DNA from: Sphingomonas profundi
GTDB taxonomy: Bacteria > Pseudomonadota > Alphaproteobacteria > Sphingomonadales > Sphingomonadaceae
DNA length: 64,000 bases
Reading direction: 5' to 3'
NCBI RefSeq assembly: GCF_009739515.1
Contig: NZ_CP046535.1
Location: 3,643,501-3,707,500, forward strand
The notes under the pieces were generated by a model. The model was not told where the DNA came from, made no database searches, and saw nothing but the letters and a program-made list of their open reading frames with translations. Shown here one piece after another: positions 42,994 to 52,212 of the stretch (position 1 is the first letter of the stretch; every line of letters begins with the position of its first letter). The position numbers were made by a program, and so were the translations under genes.

Positions 42994-43725
42994 TCAGCCG
43001 ACGTCGCTCTTGGCTCCGCCGATCTCGTTCATCACGCCTTTCGAGAAGATGCTGCCACCGAAGCTCGTCAGGCTGCCCTGGGTGCGGCCCTTGTCGATCA
43101 GGAACTTCTGCGCACCATCCTTGTAGGCGCTCATGGCGATCTTGGGCGCGATCTTGGTTCCCTTGGCGTAATAGGCGCCGTTCTTGGTGGATCCCTTGCC
43201 GTGCTTCTCATCGCGGCGGCCGAGATGCGCCAGGATCTTCTTTTCATTCTCCGTGATGAGACGGGTGCGTTCCGTCTCGGCCAGCAGCCAGTCCCAGCTC
43301 TGCTTCGTGCCGCCGATCTCCAGCACCCAACGCTTGATCTTCAGCGGCGTCCAGATCAGGCTGTGCCGGTCCAGAACGCCGCCCTTGTCGGTGCCGGCCC
43401 GCAGCACGCGTGAGACCATGTTCGAGCAGTTGTTGCGGTAGAACCCGTACTTCTCGCCTTTCTCTCGAATATCGCGCCACTCCTTGACCGCTTTCGACTC
43501 GTCGAACGTATCGAGCAGCAGGATGTGGTCCGGCGCGTAGCCCTCGTAGGCGAGATCATCCACTATCGTCAGCTTGTGCGGCTTGCTCGAGTCATCGCTG
43601 GGGAGCCAGCTGACGAAGCGGGTGGACGTCGTCCAATCCTTGCCGATCAGCATGGACGCGTGCCCGGTATAGCTGTGGCTGACGGTAACGAGATTGTTGT
43701 TCCAGATCAGGATCACCGCGCTCAT
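42994..43725 (-). CDS. possible permuted NlpC/P60- (papain-) like protein, function unknown
   Basis: 243 residues from ATG 43725 with GGGAGGG upstream. No signal peptide. The order TGHASMLIG, then FVSWLPSDDSS, then YGFYRNNCSNMVSRVLRAG is that of permuted papain-like (NlpC/P60, LRAT/YiiX-like) amidases, where a His precedes the nucleophile Cys; the SWLP segment resembles the SWWP-type motif seen in some secreted effectors of this fold. The Lys/Gly-rich C-terminus ends GSIFSKGVMNEIGG. The fold is my inference. It sits alone, convergent with the topoisomerase gene, with somewhat lower GC codon use. Confidence 0.6.
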   Translation of the reverse strand: MSAVILIWNNNLVTVSHSYTGHASMLIGKDWTTSTRFVSWLPSDDSSKPHKLTIVDDLAYEGYAPDHILLLDTFDESKAVKEWRDIREKGEKYGFYRNNCSNMVSRVLRAGTDKGGVLDRHSLIWTPLKIKRWVLEIGGTKQSWDWLLAETERTRLITENEKKILAHLGRRDEKHGKGSTKNGAYYAKGTKIAPKIAMSAYKDGAQKFLIDKGRTQGSLTSFGGSIFSKGVMNEIGGAKSDVG

Positions 43726-43912
43726 CGTGCCAGCCCTCCCGTTGCCGTCGATGTGTTGCGCCACATTGTTATCCGCGCCCAGACCGGACGTCGAGAGTGC
43801 CGATCGGCCGTTACTGCGGGCGAAAGGCGCTCGCACCGCGATCATCGCACGCCAAATTCAACTGGCTCACGTCAGGCGTGCGAAGCGGTGGGGAGGTCCA
43901 GAGCGCGGTCGC
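43726..43912. other. intergenic region, 187 bases
   Basis: Lies upstream of the papain-like gene and downstream of the PagL-like gene, both on the minus strand. It contains the GGGAGGG ribosome-binding site of the former near 43735-43741. I see no other gene or clear signal. Confidence 0.35.
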
Positions 43913-44461
43913 TCAGCGCAGCCTCGCCACGGCGCGGATACCCCAGCTGTCGAGGCCGCGATTCTGCCGGCTGAAGAGGGTCGCGTGGCTCAGGTGGATC
44001 CACGAGGCCTCCAGCGCCAGGCCGGGCAGAACCTTCCAGCCGACGGCTATCTCCGGCTCGAAGGTGATCGGCGAGCCGAGATCGACCCGCTTTCCCCTGC
44101 GGTAAGCGCGCCTGTCGTCGTTCACCGCGAGGCCGATCCCGGGCCGCGCATAGAGGATGGACCCGAACGTCCAGTTCAGGCCGATGGCGGCGTAGTTCGT
44201 GGCGCCGTTCAGGCTGATCGAGGCGAGGGCGTGCGGCGCCGGCGACCCGATCGCGTGCAGCGCGCCGATAGGCTCGCCGATCCACCCGCCCTTGATGTCA
44301 AAACCGCCCTGATAGTGCGTCTGCGCCAGGGTTATGTCGTGGCGGTACACGCCGGCCCAGAGGCTGTCGGCAAGGGCGGGCGCGGCCATCCCGATCACTG
44401 CCGGCAAGAAGATCATGCGGGCGAGTGTCCACCCGGCGCGATCATGCCGGTGCCGGTGCAT
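43913..44461 (-). CDS. PagL-like lipid A 3-O-deacylase family protein
   Basis: 182 residues from ATG 44461 (GGGAGG directly before it); a second ATG at 44416 is possible. A signal peptide ends near APALADS. The body is an 8-strand-type outer membrane barrel pattern; near the C-terminus WIHLSHATLF carries the H-x-S dyad of PagL, followed by NRGLDSWGIR, the usual third segment. PagL removes a 3-linked acyl chain from lipid A in the outer membrane. In sphingomonads, which lack classical LPS, the acyl substrate may be another lipid; inference. Confidence 0.75.
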   Translation of the reverse strand: MHRHRHDRAGWTLARMIFLPAVIGMAAPALADSLWAGVYRHDITLAQTHYQGGFDIKGGWIGEPIGALHAIGSPAPHALASISLNGATNYAAIGLNWTFGSILYARPGIGLAVNDDRRAYRRGKRVDLGSPITFEPEIAVGWKVLPGLALEASWIHLSHATLFSRQNRGLDSWGIRAVARLR

Positions 44462-44583
44462 CCTCCCGGTTCCGCCCCCCGCCCGTCCGGTCGCGGAGAT
44501 GATCTCGCGGACAATGTCGCGTGTCGGCGGCGACGCCATGGACGAGCGGACCTTCGGCAAGGGTCTGGCGCGGGCGAGGCGGT

Positions 44584-45873
44584 TCAGCCGCCGTTCGGCG
44601 CGCCGGCCGCCTTCACCACCTCGCCACCCTTGATGACCGCGGCGACATGTTCCAGCACGCGAACGTCCGCCAGCGGATCGCCGTCGACCGCGATGATGTC
44701 GCCGTAGCGCCCGGGTGCGATCGCGCCCACGTCGGCCGTGCGGGCGAGCGCCTGCGCGGCGCTGCTGGTCGCCGCCTGGATCGCCTCCATCGGCGTCATT
44801 CCCCATTCCACCATCTTGGCGAACTGCAGGGCGTTGTTGCCGTTCGGGTAGACGCCCGCATCGGTGCCGAACAGCATCTTCACGCCGGCGGCGTGCGCGG
44901 CACGGAAGGTCTCGCGCTGCCTGCGGCCGACCGCGCGCTCCTTCTCCAGGCTCTCGGCGAAGACGCCGTTCCGCGCTCCCTCGGCCAGGATGTAGTCGTC
45001 GTCGTAGATGTCCATGTCGAACCATGCGCCGTGCGCCTTGGCCAGCTTGAAGCTCTCGGCATCCGCCAGGCTCGCATGCTCGATCGTGTCGACGCCGGCG
45101 CGCAGCGCGTCGTTGATGCCGGCGGCGCCGTGCGCGTGCACCGCCACCTTCATGCCGAGCATGTGCGCCTCCTCGACGATGGCGCTGATCTCGGCGAGGC
45201 TGAGCTGCTGCCCGCCGACGCTATCGGTCTTGGAGAGGACCCCGCCGGTCATGCAGACCTTGATGACTTCGGCGCCGTACTTGCGCAGCGTGCGCACGAC
45301 GCCGCGGAACGCATCCGGCCCGTTGGCGATCTGCGGACTGTCCATGTGCACGGAGGGCGGGAATTCGGTGGCGTCGCAGTGGCCGCCGGTGGCGCCGATC
45401 GCGTAGGTCGCGGGTATGATGCGCGGGCCGGGTATGTAGCCGCCGGCGATGCCCTGCTTGATCGCCACGTCGTCATAATTGGCCGAGCCGACGTTGCGCA
45501 CGGTGGTGAAGCCCGCCTCCACCGTCTTCTTCGCGTTGGCCACGCCCACCACCGTCCAGAAATTGTCGGTGAACTCCAGCCCACGGTAGCCGCTCAGGGT
45601 GGGGTCGATGGTCAGGTGGACATGCATGTCGATCAGGCCGGGCAGGATCGTGCGGTTGCCCAGATCGAGCCGCCGGGCGCCGGCCGGAACGGCATCGCCC
45701 TGCCGCCCGACGGTGGTGATGCGCCCGTCGACGATCGTCACCTGCGGGCGGTCGACCGCCTTGCCCGCGATCACGTCGATCATGCGGGCGGCCGTCACCA
45801 CGACCGTGGCGGCCGGAGCCGCGCCAGCCGAGACGAGCGACGCGAGAGCGATGCAGAACCGCAAGGCGACCAT
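44584..45873 (-). CDS. secreted metal-dependent amidohydrolase (Xaa-Pro-dipeptidase-like), copy 1
   Basis: 429 residues from ATG 45873, with AAGGAGA 8 bases upstream. Signal peptide to about residue 22 (SAGAAPAA). Metal sites of the amidohydrolase barrel: DMHVHL, the bridging Lys in EVIKVCMTGG, HAHG, DTIEHAS and FGTDAG. The length and GVYPNGNNALQF match imidazolonepropionase-like carboxypeptidase/prolidase members that cleave N-acyl or Xaa-Pro bonds. Exported, so it acts in the periplasm. Paralogue at 48915-50192. Confidence 0.9.
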   Translation of the reverse strand: MVALRFCIALASLVSAGAAPAATVVVTAARMIDVIAGKAVDRPQVTIVDGRITTVGRQGDAVPAGARRLDLGNRTILPGLIDMHVHLTIDPTLSGYRGLEFTDNFWTVVGVANAKKTVEAGFTTVRNVGSANYDDVAIKQGIAGGYIPGPRIIPATYAIGATGGHCDATEFPPSVHMDSPQIANGPDAFRGVVRTLRKYGAEVIKVCMTGGVLSKTDSVGGQQLSLAEISAIVEEAHMLGMKVAVHAHGAAGINDALRAGVDTIEHASLADAESFKLAKAHGAWFDMDIYDDDYILAEGARNGVFAESLEKERAVGRRQRETFRAAHAAGVKMLFGTDAGVYPNGNNALQFAKMVEWGMTPMEAIQAATSSAAQALARTADVGAIAPGRYGDIIAVDGDPLADVRVLEHVAAVIKGGEVVKAAGAPNGG

Positions 45874-46041
45874 CGGGCATTCTCCTTCGAAAAGACGGGC
45901 TTGGGCGCTTGATCGCGCTCTTGCGAACCGTGCCGGGTTTTGCCGGAGGCCGTCGGTTGAGTCACGCTGCCATATCGATGCTGTCCGCGGCACGCGAGGA
46001 CGACGGGTATGACGAGGAGGCGGCGCGCGATCCTCGCGCGG

Positions 46042-47652
46042 TCACTGCCGGCGCAGCAGCCGCCCCACCACGCCGCGATCCGCCAGGATCGCACGCGCCG
46101 CATTATGTCCCGGCGCGCCGGTGACGCCGCCGCCGGGATGGGTGCCCGCGCCGCACATGTAGAGGCCCCGGATCGGCGCGCGATAGCTGCCATGCCCCAG
46201 CATCGGCCGCGCCGACCATAATTGGTCGAGCGTCATGTTGCCGTGCATGATGTCGCCGCCGATCAGCCCGAACTTGCGCTCCAGATCCAGCGGCGAATGG
46301 ATCTGCCGGCCGATCAGCGAAGCGCGGAAGCCCGGTGCCGCCGCCTCGACGGTGTCGATGATCGTATCCGCGGCCGCCTCGCGCTCGTCGTCCCACGATC
46401 GCGCGTCGGGCAGTTCGGGTGCGAACTGCTGGCAGAACAGGCTGGCGACGTGCCGGCCCGCGGGCGCGAGGCTGTCGTCGATGGTCGATGGGATCAGCAT
46501 CTCGACGATCGGCGCCTTCGACCAGCCATGCCGCTTGGCGTCCACGAAGGCGCGGTCCATATAGTCCAGCGTCGGCGCTATGATGATGCCCGATTGATGA
46601 TGTTCCCCCGCCTCCGGCAAGGCGGTGAAGCGCGGCAGCTCGCTGAGCGCGACGTTCATCCGGAACGTCCCCGATCCCGCCTTGAAGGTGGCGATCCGCC
46701 GCGCGAAATCGGCCGGCAGATCGGCGCGATCGACCAGCCGGTCGTACAGCAGCCGCGGCCCGACGTTCGCGGCGACCAGCGGTGCCACGATCTCCTCGCC
46801 GCTTTCCAGCCGGACGCCCGCGACCCTGCCGCCGTCGACGAGCACGCGCGCGACCGGCGCCTCCAGCGTGATCTCCACCCCGGCATCGCGGCAGGCCGCC
46901 GCCATCGCCTGGGTGATCGCGCCCATGCCGCCCACGGCGTGGCCCCAGGCGCCCTTCTTGCCGTTGACCTCGCCGAAGACGTGGTGGAGCAGCACATAGG
47001 CCGATCCCGGCGTGTCCGGGCTCGCATAATTGCCCACCACCGCATCGAAGCCGAAGGCCGCCTTCACCGCCTCGCTCTCGAACCAGCCGTCGAGGAAGGT
47101 GCGCGCCGACTTGACGAACAGGTCCAGCACGTCGCGTTGGCGCTCGATCGACAGGCCGGCGAGCCGTCGTCCCTGCCGCACCGCATCGATCAGCGTCCGC
47201 GCGCCCTCGCCGACATTGGGCGGAGCCTTCATCGCCAGATCGCGCAGCACCTCGGCCACGCCTTCCAGCGCGTCGTAATAGGCCGGCAGCGTCTCGGCAT
47301 CCTTCGTCGAGAAGCGCCGGAACTCGGCCTGCGTGCGCGCCAACCCGCCGCCCAGCTTCAGGTAGCCGCCGTCGGGCTGCGGCAGGAAATTGGAGATCGG
47401 CCGCTCGATCACGCGATAGCCGCGCGCGACCAGCCCCATGTCGGCGATCACCTTGGGCTGGAGCAGGCTGACGGTGTAGCTGGCGGTGGAATTGCGGAAG
47501 CCGGGATGGAACTCCTCCGTCACCGCCGCGCCGCCGACGACATGGCGCCGCTCCAGCACGCGCACCTTCAGTCCGGCACGGGCGAGATAGAAGGCGCAGA
47601 CGAGGCCGTTATGCCCGCCGCCGAGGACGAGGGCATCGTAGCGCTCGGTCAT
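46042..47652 (-). CDS. PYROXD2/phytoene-desaturase-like FAD oxidoreductase, copy 1
   Basis: 536 residues. N-terminal FAD loop LVLGGGHNGLVCAFYLARAG with VLERR, and the C-terminal FAD motif LYMCGAGTHPGGGVTGAPGHNAA. This is the CrtI/PYROXD2-like branch of amine-oxidase-fold flavoproteins, which remove hydrogens from C-C bonds; it is not part of a carotenoid cluster. The ATG overlaps the stop of a Rieske oxygenase gene (ATGA), so the two probably act on one substrate. A paralogue is paired with another Rieske gene at 52213-54996. Confidence 0.9.
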   Translation of the reverse strand: MTERYDALVLGGGHNGLVCAFYLARAGLKVRVLERRHVVGGAAVTEEFHPGFRNSTASYTVSLLQPKVIADMGLVARGYRVIERPISNFLPQPDGGYLKLGGGLARTQAEFRRFSTKDAETLPAYYDALEGVAEVLRDLAMKAPPNVGEGARTLIDAVRQGRRLAGLSIERQRDVLDLFVKSARTFLDGWFESEAVKAAFGFDAVVGNYASPDTPGSAYVLLHHVFGEVNGKKGAWGHAVGGMGAITQAMAAACRDAGVEITLEAPVARVLVDGGRVAGVRLESGEEIVAPLVAANVGPRLLYDRLVDRADLPADFARRIATFKAGSGTFRMNVALSELPRFTALPEAGEHHQSGIIIAPTLDYMDRAFVDAKRHGWSKAPIVEMLIPSTIDDSLAPAGRHVASLFCQQFAPELPDARSWDDEREAAADTIIDTVEAAAPGFRASLIGRQIHSPLDLERKFGLIGGDIMHGNMTLDQLWSARPMLGHGSYRAPIRGLYMCGAGTHPGGGVTGAPGHNAARAILADRGVVGRLLRRQ

Positions 47653-48836
47653 GCCGGCTGCACCGCGCGCGGGCGCCGGCTCCAGCCCGGCAGCGGTGGC
47701 TGTGGGTGCCGCGCCTCCGGGATCAGGCGGCGGATGCGGCCGGCGAAGGCGCGCAGCGCGACCTCGCTCTCGCTCAGCGGCCCGGCGGTGAAGCTGGCCG
47801 AGGCCATGCCCTGCTGCACGCGTGCGACCAGCCCGGTGTCCTCCGCATTGACCTGCCGGTTGATCCGCCAGTTGAGATAGCGCGCCGCCTTCATCTCGCG
47901 ACGCCCGTCTGGAAGGGCATAAGCGATCTCGCGGATCAGTGTCTCGGTGGGCGAGACGGGCAGCCACTGCATGAAGTCGACCTGATCCGGATAGATGTCG
48001 AAGGCGACGTTCGGCCACAGCTTGAAATAGGTCCACAGCCGCTGCCGCGCGGGTGGCAGATGGGGCACGTCGGGCAGGAAATGCTGGTACGCGCGCTCTG
48101 AGCGGTCGGCCGAGGGGCGCTGCTCGATCGGCCCCCACATCTTGTCGACGAGGCCCGTCGACTCGACGCCATAGCCGTCGCCCATCAGCCGCCGGAGGCC
48201 GGGATGCGCCACGGTAATGTGCAGGCCGTCGGAATAATTGTCGCCGATATTCTTCCAGTTCACCGCGCGCGGCCGCAGCGTGACCCGCCCGAAGGCGCGC
48301 AGGTCGGCGAAGCGGTAGGGCGCGACCTCCGCCTCGTAGGGCGCCATCATCGTCGCGACCGAAGGGCCGCCGTCATCCTCCAGCCGGACGAAGACGAAGC
48401 CGTGCCACAGCTCGATCGCGACGCCGACGAGCCCCTGCGCCGCCATGTCCAACGTCGGATAGCTGGCGCGCATCGGCACCCCCGCCAAGCGCCCGTCCAG
48501 GTCATAGGTCCAGGCGTGATAGGGGCAGACGATCCTGCGCGTGCAGCCGGAAGGCCCGTCAAGCAGGCGCGCGCCGCGATGCCGGCAGACGTTGGTGAAT
48601 GCGCGCAAGGCGCCATCCTGCCCCCGGATCACCACCACGCTCTCGCCGAGATAGTCGAGCGTGTGGAAATCGCCGACGTTCGGCACATCGCTTTCGTGGC
48701 ACACCACCTGCCACGACGGCCGCATCACCCGCGCCATCTCGACAGCGAAATATTCGGGATCGGCATAGGTCCACGCCGGCAGGCCCCAGCCGGCGTCGGG
48801 ATCGGGCACGTCGTGCGCGTGGAGATCGGCGATCAT
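47649..48836 (-). CDS. Rieske non-heme iron oxygenase, catalytic subunit, copy 1
   Basis: 395 residues. [2Fe-2S] Rieske ligands CRHRGARL (C84, H86) and CPYHAW (C104, H107), and mononuclear iron ligands in GDNYSDGLHITVAHP (D/H206/H211). The type is like GbcA, CntA and other single-component alpha subunits acting on quaternary amines and similar substrates. No ferredoxin or reductase gene is in the window, so electrons come from elsewhere. Divergent from the second amidohydrolase gene across a short region with an operator-like element. Confidence 0.92.
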   Translation of the reverse strand: MIADLHAHDVPDPDAGWGLPAWTYADPEYFAVEMARVMRPSWQVVCHESDVPNVGDFHTLDYLGESVVVIRGQDGALRAFTNVCRHRGARLLDGPSGCTRRIVCPYHAWTYDLDGRLAGVPMRASYPTLDMAAQGLVGVAIELWHGFVFVRLEDDGGPSVATMMAPYEAEVAPYRFADLRAFGRVTLRPRAVNWKNIGDNYSDGLHITVAHPGLRRLMGDGYGVESTGLVDKMWGPIEQRPSADRSERAYQHFLPDVPHLPPARQRLWTYFKLWPNVAFDIYPDQVDFMQWLPVSPTETLIREIAYALPDGRREMKAARYLNWRINRQVNAEDTGLVARVQQGMASASFTAGPLSESEVALRAFAGRIRRLIPEARHPQPPLPGWSRRPRAVQPA

Positions 48837-48858
48837 GGATTTTCCGTCACTGCTATTG

Positions 48859-48875
48859 GACAGTTGTAAAACAAG
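48859..48875. promoter_or_regulatory. operator-like element between Rieske and amidohydrolase genes
   Basis: GACAGTTGTAAAACAAG lies in the 78-base divergent region 48837-48914; its complement CTTGTTTTACAACTGTC shares the TGT-N2-A-N-CAA core with elements at 53880-53895 and 56961-56976. The TetR protein encoded at 50189 is the natural candidate to bind. Confidence 0.4.
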
Positions 48876-48914
48876 CGCGCATCCAGCACAACAGCGCTTG
48901 GTTCGGGAGGTGAC

Positions 48915-50192
48915 ATGGCCCTATCGAAGATGCTGATCGGCGTGGCGGCGGCCCTGCTCGCGATGCCCGCGCAGGCCGCGACCAGCTATGTCCGCGCGGG
49001 CCGCCTGATCGATACCGAGAAGGGTGTCGTGCTGACGGACCGGCTGATCCGCATCGATGACGGTCGCGTCGCCGCGATCATGCCCTATGCGCCGCCACCC
49101 GCCGGTGCGACCGTGCTCGACTGGTCGGGCTATACCGTGCTGCCCGGCTTGATCGACATGCACACCCATCTCGCCGACTGGGGCCAGACCAACAACGTCG
49201 CCGAACCGCTGCTGCACAGCGCGCAGGAGATCGCCTATGTCGGTGCGCGCAACGCCCGGACGACCCTGCGCGCCGGCTTCACCAGCGTTCACGATGTCGG
49301 CTGCTTCCGCGCGTTCAGCGATGTCGAGCTGCGCAACGCGATCGCGCGCGGCGATGTCGAGGGGCCGCGGATGAGCGTGGTCGGCGCCTATATCACCACG
49401 CCGGGCGGCGGCGGCGAGGTGACGGGCTTCGCGCCCGACGTGACGGTGCCCGCCGACATGCGCGTCGGCGTGGCGAGCGGGCCGGACGAGGTGCGGCGCA
49501 AGGTGAACTACCTGTTCCAGCACGGCGTCGACTCGATCAAGCTGATCGCCACCGGCGCGGTGCTGGCCGAGGGCACCGAGCCCGGCCAGCAGGAACTGAC
49601 CGAGGCCGAGATGCACGCCGCGGTCGAAGCGGCGGCGGCGCGGGGCGGGTGGGTGACGGCGCACGCCCACGGCGCCGAGGGGATCAAGGCGGCGATCCGC
49701 GCCGGCGTCCGCTCGATCGAGCACGCCTCGCTGATCGACGACGAAGGCATCGCGCTGGCCAAGGCGAAGGGCGTGTTCCTCGACATGGACGTCTACAATG
49801 GCGACTATATCGAGGAGATCGGCACGAAGGAGGGCTGGCCCGCCGGCTATCTGCGCAAGAACCGCGAGACCACCGATGCGCAGCGCGCGGGTTTCGCCAA
49901 GGCGGTGAAGGCGGGGGTGAAGCTCAGCTTCGGCACCGATGCCGGCGTCTATCCGCACGGCAAGAACGCGCGCCAGTTCAGATATATGGTCCGCTTCGGC
50001 ATGACCCCGATGCAGGCGATCCAGGCGGCCACGGTGACTTCGGCGGCACTGCTCGGGTGGAGCCGCGATGTCGGCGCGCTCTCGCCCGGCCATTATGCCG
50101 ACATGGTCGCGGTGGCGCGCGATCCGCTGGCCGACGTAAGCGCGCTGGAGTCAGTCGACCATGTGATGAAGGGCGGAGCGGTGGTCCGCTAG
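48915..50192 (+). CDS. secreted metal-dependent amidohydrolase (Xaa-Pro-dipeptidase-like), copy 2
   Basis: 425 residues with a signal peptide to about residue 22 (MPAQAATS). Metal ligands in DMHTHL, SIKLIATGA (bridging Lys), AHAHG, SIEHAS and FGTDAG. Clearly a paralogue of 44584-45873 (FGTDAGVYPHGKNARQF / FGTDAGVYPNGNNALQF). GAYITTPGGGGEVTGF replaces the GHCDATEFPP loop of copy 1, so specificity may differ. Overlaps the convergent TetR gene by four bases at its stop. Confidence 0.9.
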   Translation: MALSKMLIGVAAALLAMPAQAATSYVRAGRLIDTEKGVVLTDRLIRIDDGRVAAIMPYAPPPAGATVLDWSGYTVLPGLIDMHTHLADWGQTNNVAEPLLHSAQEIAYVGARNARTTLRAGFTSVHDVGCFRAFSDVELRNAIARGDVEGPRMSVVGAYITTPGGGGEVTGFAPDVTVPADMRVGVASGPDEVRRKVNYLFQHGVDSIKLIATGAVLAEGTEPGQQELTEAEMHAAVEAAAARGGWVTAHAHGAEGIKAAIRAGVRSIEHASLIDDEGIALAKAKGVFLDMDVYNGDYIEEIGTKEGWPAGYLRKNRETTDAQRAGFAKAVKAGVKLSFGTDAGVYPHGKNARQFRYMVRFGMTPMQAIQAATVTSAALLGWSRDVGALSPGHYADMVAVARDPLADVSALESVDHVMKGGAVVR

Positions 50193-50791
50193 GCCGCGAT
50201 CCGCCGCAAAGCCGCATTGCACAGCGCCAGCGCCTGTTCCGGCGGCAGCCGATCGGGCGCGAGGCAGAAGTCCAGCCAGATGCCGTCCATCACCGCCGAC
50301 AGGATCGGCACCGCCTGCCTGTCCGGCATCGGCCTGTCACCCGGCAACCGGCGCAGGGCCGATGTCAGCAGCGCCCGCAGGCGATCGTTGTAGCTTTCGC
50401 TCACGCCGGCGAAATCGGCGTTGCCGCGCACCAGGGTCCAGAAGGCGATCCATGCGCCGAGGATGTCCTTGCTCGCCCAGTCGTCGAAGAACAGAACCGC
50501 GAAGAAGCGATCGAACGCCGCCCACGGATCCAGCGCGGGCTCGGCCAGCGCCGCCTCGAACCTGGCGATGAAATGGTCGCACAGCTGCTGGTAGGTCTCC
50601 AGCAGCAGATTTTCGGGATTGACGAAATAATGCCGCAGCAGGCCGTGCGACACCCCCGCGCGCCGGCAGATCTCGCGCCCGGTCGCCCCGCGCGGGCCGA
50701 GTTCGGCGAGGCAGCGCATCGTCACTTCCAGCAGATCCCGCCGGCGCAGTTCGGGCGCCTGTCGCGCGGGCCGGGCCAGGATCCGCGTCAT
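50189..50791 (-). CDS. TetR-family regulator, BetI-like
   Basis: 200 residues. The N-terminal helix-turn-helix is in ATGREICRRAGVSHGLLRHYF; the C-terminal domain (AFDRFFAVLFFDD, AWIAFWTLVRGN, MDGIWLDFCLA) is of the BetI/TetR_C_6 type that binds choline-like or small cationic ligands. Its start overlaps the permease gene stop (TGATG). Located centrally in the amidohydrolase/Rieske island, it is the likely local repressor. Effector unknown. Confidence 0.92.
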   Translation of the reverse strand: MTRILARPARQAPELRRRDLLEVTMRCLAELGPRGATGREICRRAGVSHGLLRHYFVNPENLLLETYQQLCDHFIARFEAALAEPALDPWAAFDRFFAVLFFDDWASKDILGAWIAFWTLVRGNADFAGVSESYNDRLRALLTSALRRLPGDRPMPDRQAVPILSAVMDGIWLDFCLAPDRLPPEQALALCNAALRRIAA

Positions 50792-52209
50792 CAGGCGAAC
50801 GCCGCCTCGCGCGCGGCGCGGCGGCGCGATGCGGCGTAGATCGCCCAGCCGATGCCGAGCAGCATCGCGGTGAGGCCGAGGATCTTGGCGACGGCGAGCG
50901 GCTTGTTCGGCTCGTCCGCCGCCGGCATGCTCGCCAGGAGGATACCGGCCAGCGTCGTCACCAGCCCGAGGCAGGCCAGCGCCGTCGACGAGACCCGCCC
51001 GCCGGGCAGCCGCCAGATCTCCGGCCCGGCCGGCTCCCGCTGCAACCTGATCACGGCGAGGAACACCAGCGCGAAGGGGATGAAGGCGGCGATGATACCC
51101 ATGCTGACCAGCACGTCATACGCCCCCTTCACCCCGGTGCCCAGCTGTCCCAGAACGACGAACAGCGCCCCCAGCCCGCCCTGCAGCATCAGCGCGACAT
51201 AAGGCGTGCCCCAGCGCGGGTGGACCCGCCCGAACACCGGCGGCAGCGATCGCTCGATCCCGATCACGAAGGGTATCCGCGCCGCCGCGCCGAGGAAACC
51301 GCTCGCCGCGCCGAGATTGCCGATCGTGATCAGGATCGCCAGCGGCACGATCACCCATGCCATGTTCAGCTTCAGCGCGGTGGCCGCACCCGCCTGAATC
51401 AGGCCCTGCAACGTGTTCACCTCGCTCGCCGGCATCGCCACCAGCACCGCGACCGTGCCGACGACGTAGCAGAAGACGATGATCGCCCCGCCCACGATCA
51501 GCGCGCGCGGGATCGTGCGGCGCGCGTCCTTGATCTCGCCGCTCATGAACGATGCCGCCTCGCACCCCGAGAGGGCGAAGGTGAGCGAGGCCCAGAACAG
51601 CATGTCCTTGATCTGCACGCTCGGCGTCATCGTCGTCGCGGAGAAATCGGTCGCCGATCCGAAGCGCGTCCACGCCAGCGCGCCCATCGCGATCACGATC
51701 AGCGCCGGCAGCCACATCCCCACCGCGCCGACATTGTTCATCCACTTGGCGAAGCGCAGGCCGAAGATGTTGAGCGCCGTGATCGCGGCCAGCGCCACCA
51801 GCGAGAACAGCATGAAATAGGCCGGGTCGTCGTGCAGGTGCCGCCAGCTCTCCCCGCCGATGAAGAGCGCATTGCCCGCATCGAAATAGAAGACCGCCGG
51901 AAAATAGGGCAGGTTCGAGGTGAAATAGCTCCACCCCGCCATGAAGCCGGCGAGCGGGCCGAACGCCTGCCTCGTCCAGATGTAGAGCCCGCCCTCCTGC
52001 GGATAGCGCGACGACAGCTCGATCACCGCGCAGGCCAGCGGTACGAAGAAGCACAGCATCGCGCCGATCCAGATGACGATCGCGCTCGGCCCGGCCGCGG
52101 CGGCGGTGGCGATCCAGCGCAGGCTGATCCCGGTGACGACGTAGAAGAGGACGAGATCGGTGAAGCCGAGCACGCGCGGCGGATGTGCTCCCGATCCCGC
52201 GCCCGCCAT
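50791..52209 (-). CDS. APC-family amino-acid/amine permease
   Basis: 472 residues with about twelve hydrophobic membrane spans. FTDLVLFYVVTGISLRWIATAAAAGP at the start and the conserved SRYPQEGGLYIWTRQAFG and SCCEAAS-equivalent LSGCEAASFMSGEIKDA are typical of amino acid-polyamine-organocation transporters. It would import an amino acid, amine or peptide product released by the periplasmic amidohydrolases. Ends in the TetR start; 3 bases after the FAD oxidoreductase stop. Confidence 0.92.
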   Translation of the reverse strand: MAGAGSGAHPPRVLGFTDLVLFYVVTGISLRWIATAAAAGPSAIVIWIGAMLCFFVPLACAVIELSSRYPQEGGLYIWTRQAFGPLAGFMAGWSYFTSNLPYFPAVFYFDAGNALFIGGESWRHLHDDPAYFMLFSLVALAAITALNIFGLRFAKWMNNVGAVGMWLPALIVIAMGALAWTRFGSATDFSATTMTPSVQIKDMLFWASLTFALSGCEAASFMSGEIKDARRTIPRALIVGGAIIVFCYVVGTVAVLVAMPASEVNTLQGLIQAGAATALKLNMAWVIVPLAILITIGNLGAASGFLGAAARIPFVIGIERSLPPVFGRVHPRWGTPYVALMLQGGLGALFVVLGQLGTGVKGAYDVLVSMGIIAAFIPFALVFLAVIRLQREPAGPEIWRLPGGRVSSTALACLGLVTTLAGILLASMPAADEPNKPLAVAKILGLTAMLLGIGWAIYAASRRRAAREAAFA

Positions 52210-52212
52210 CCG

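Noticed and set aside
46042-47652. Carotenoid biosynthesis role for the phytoene-desaturase-like genes
   Set aside because: No crtB, crtE, crtY or other carotenoid genes are near, and each copy is next to a Rieske oxygenase gene; the GGGHNGL and GAPGHNAA motifs fit the PYROXD2 branch.
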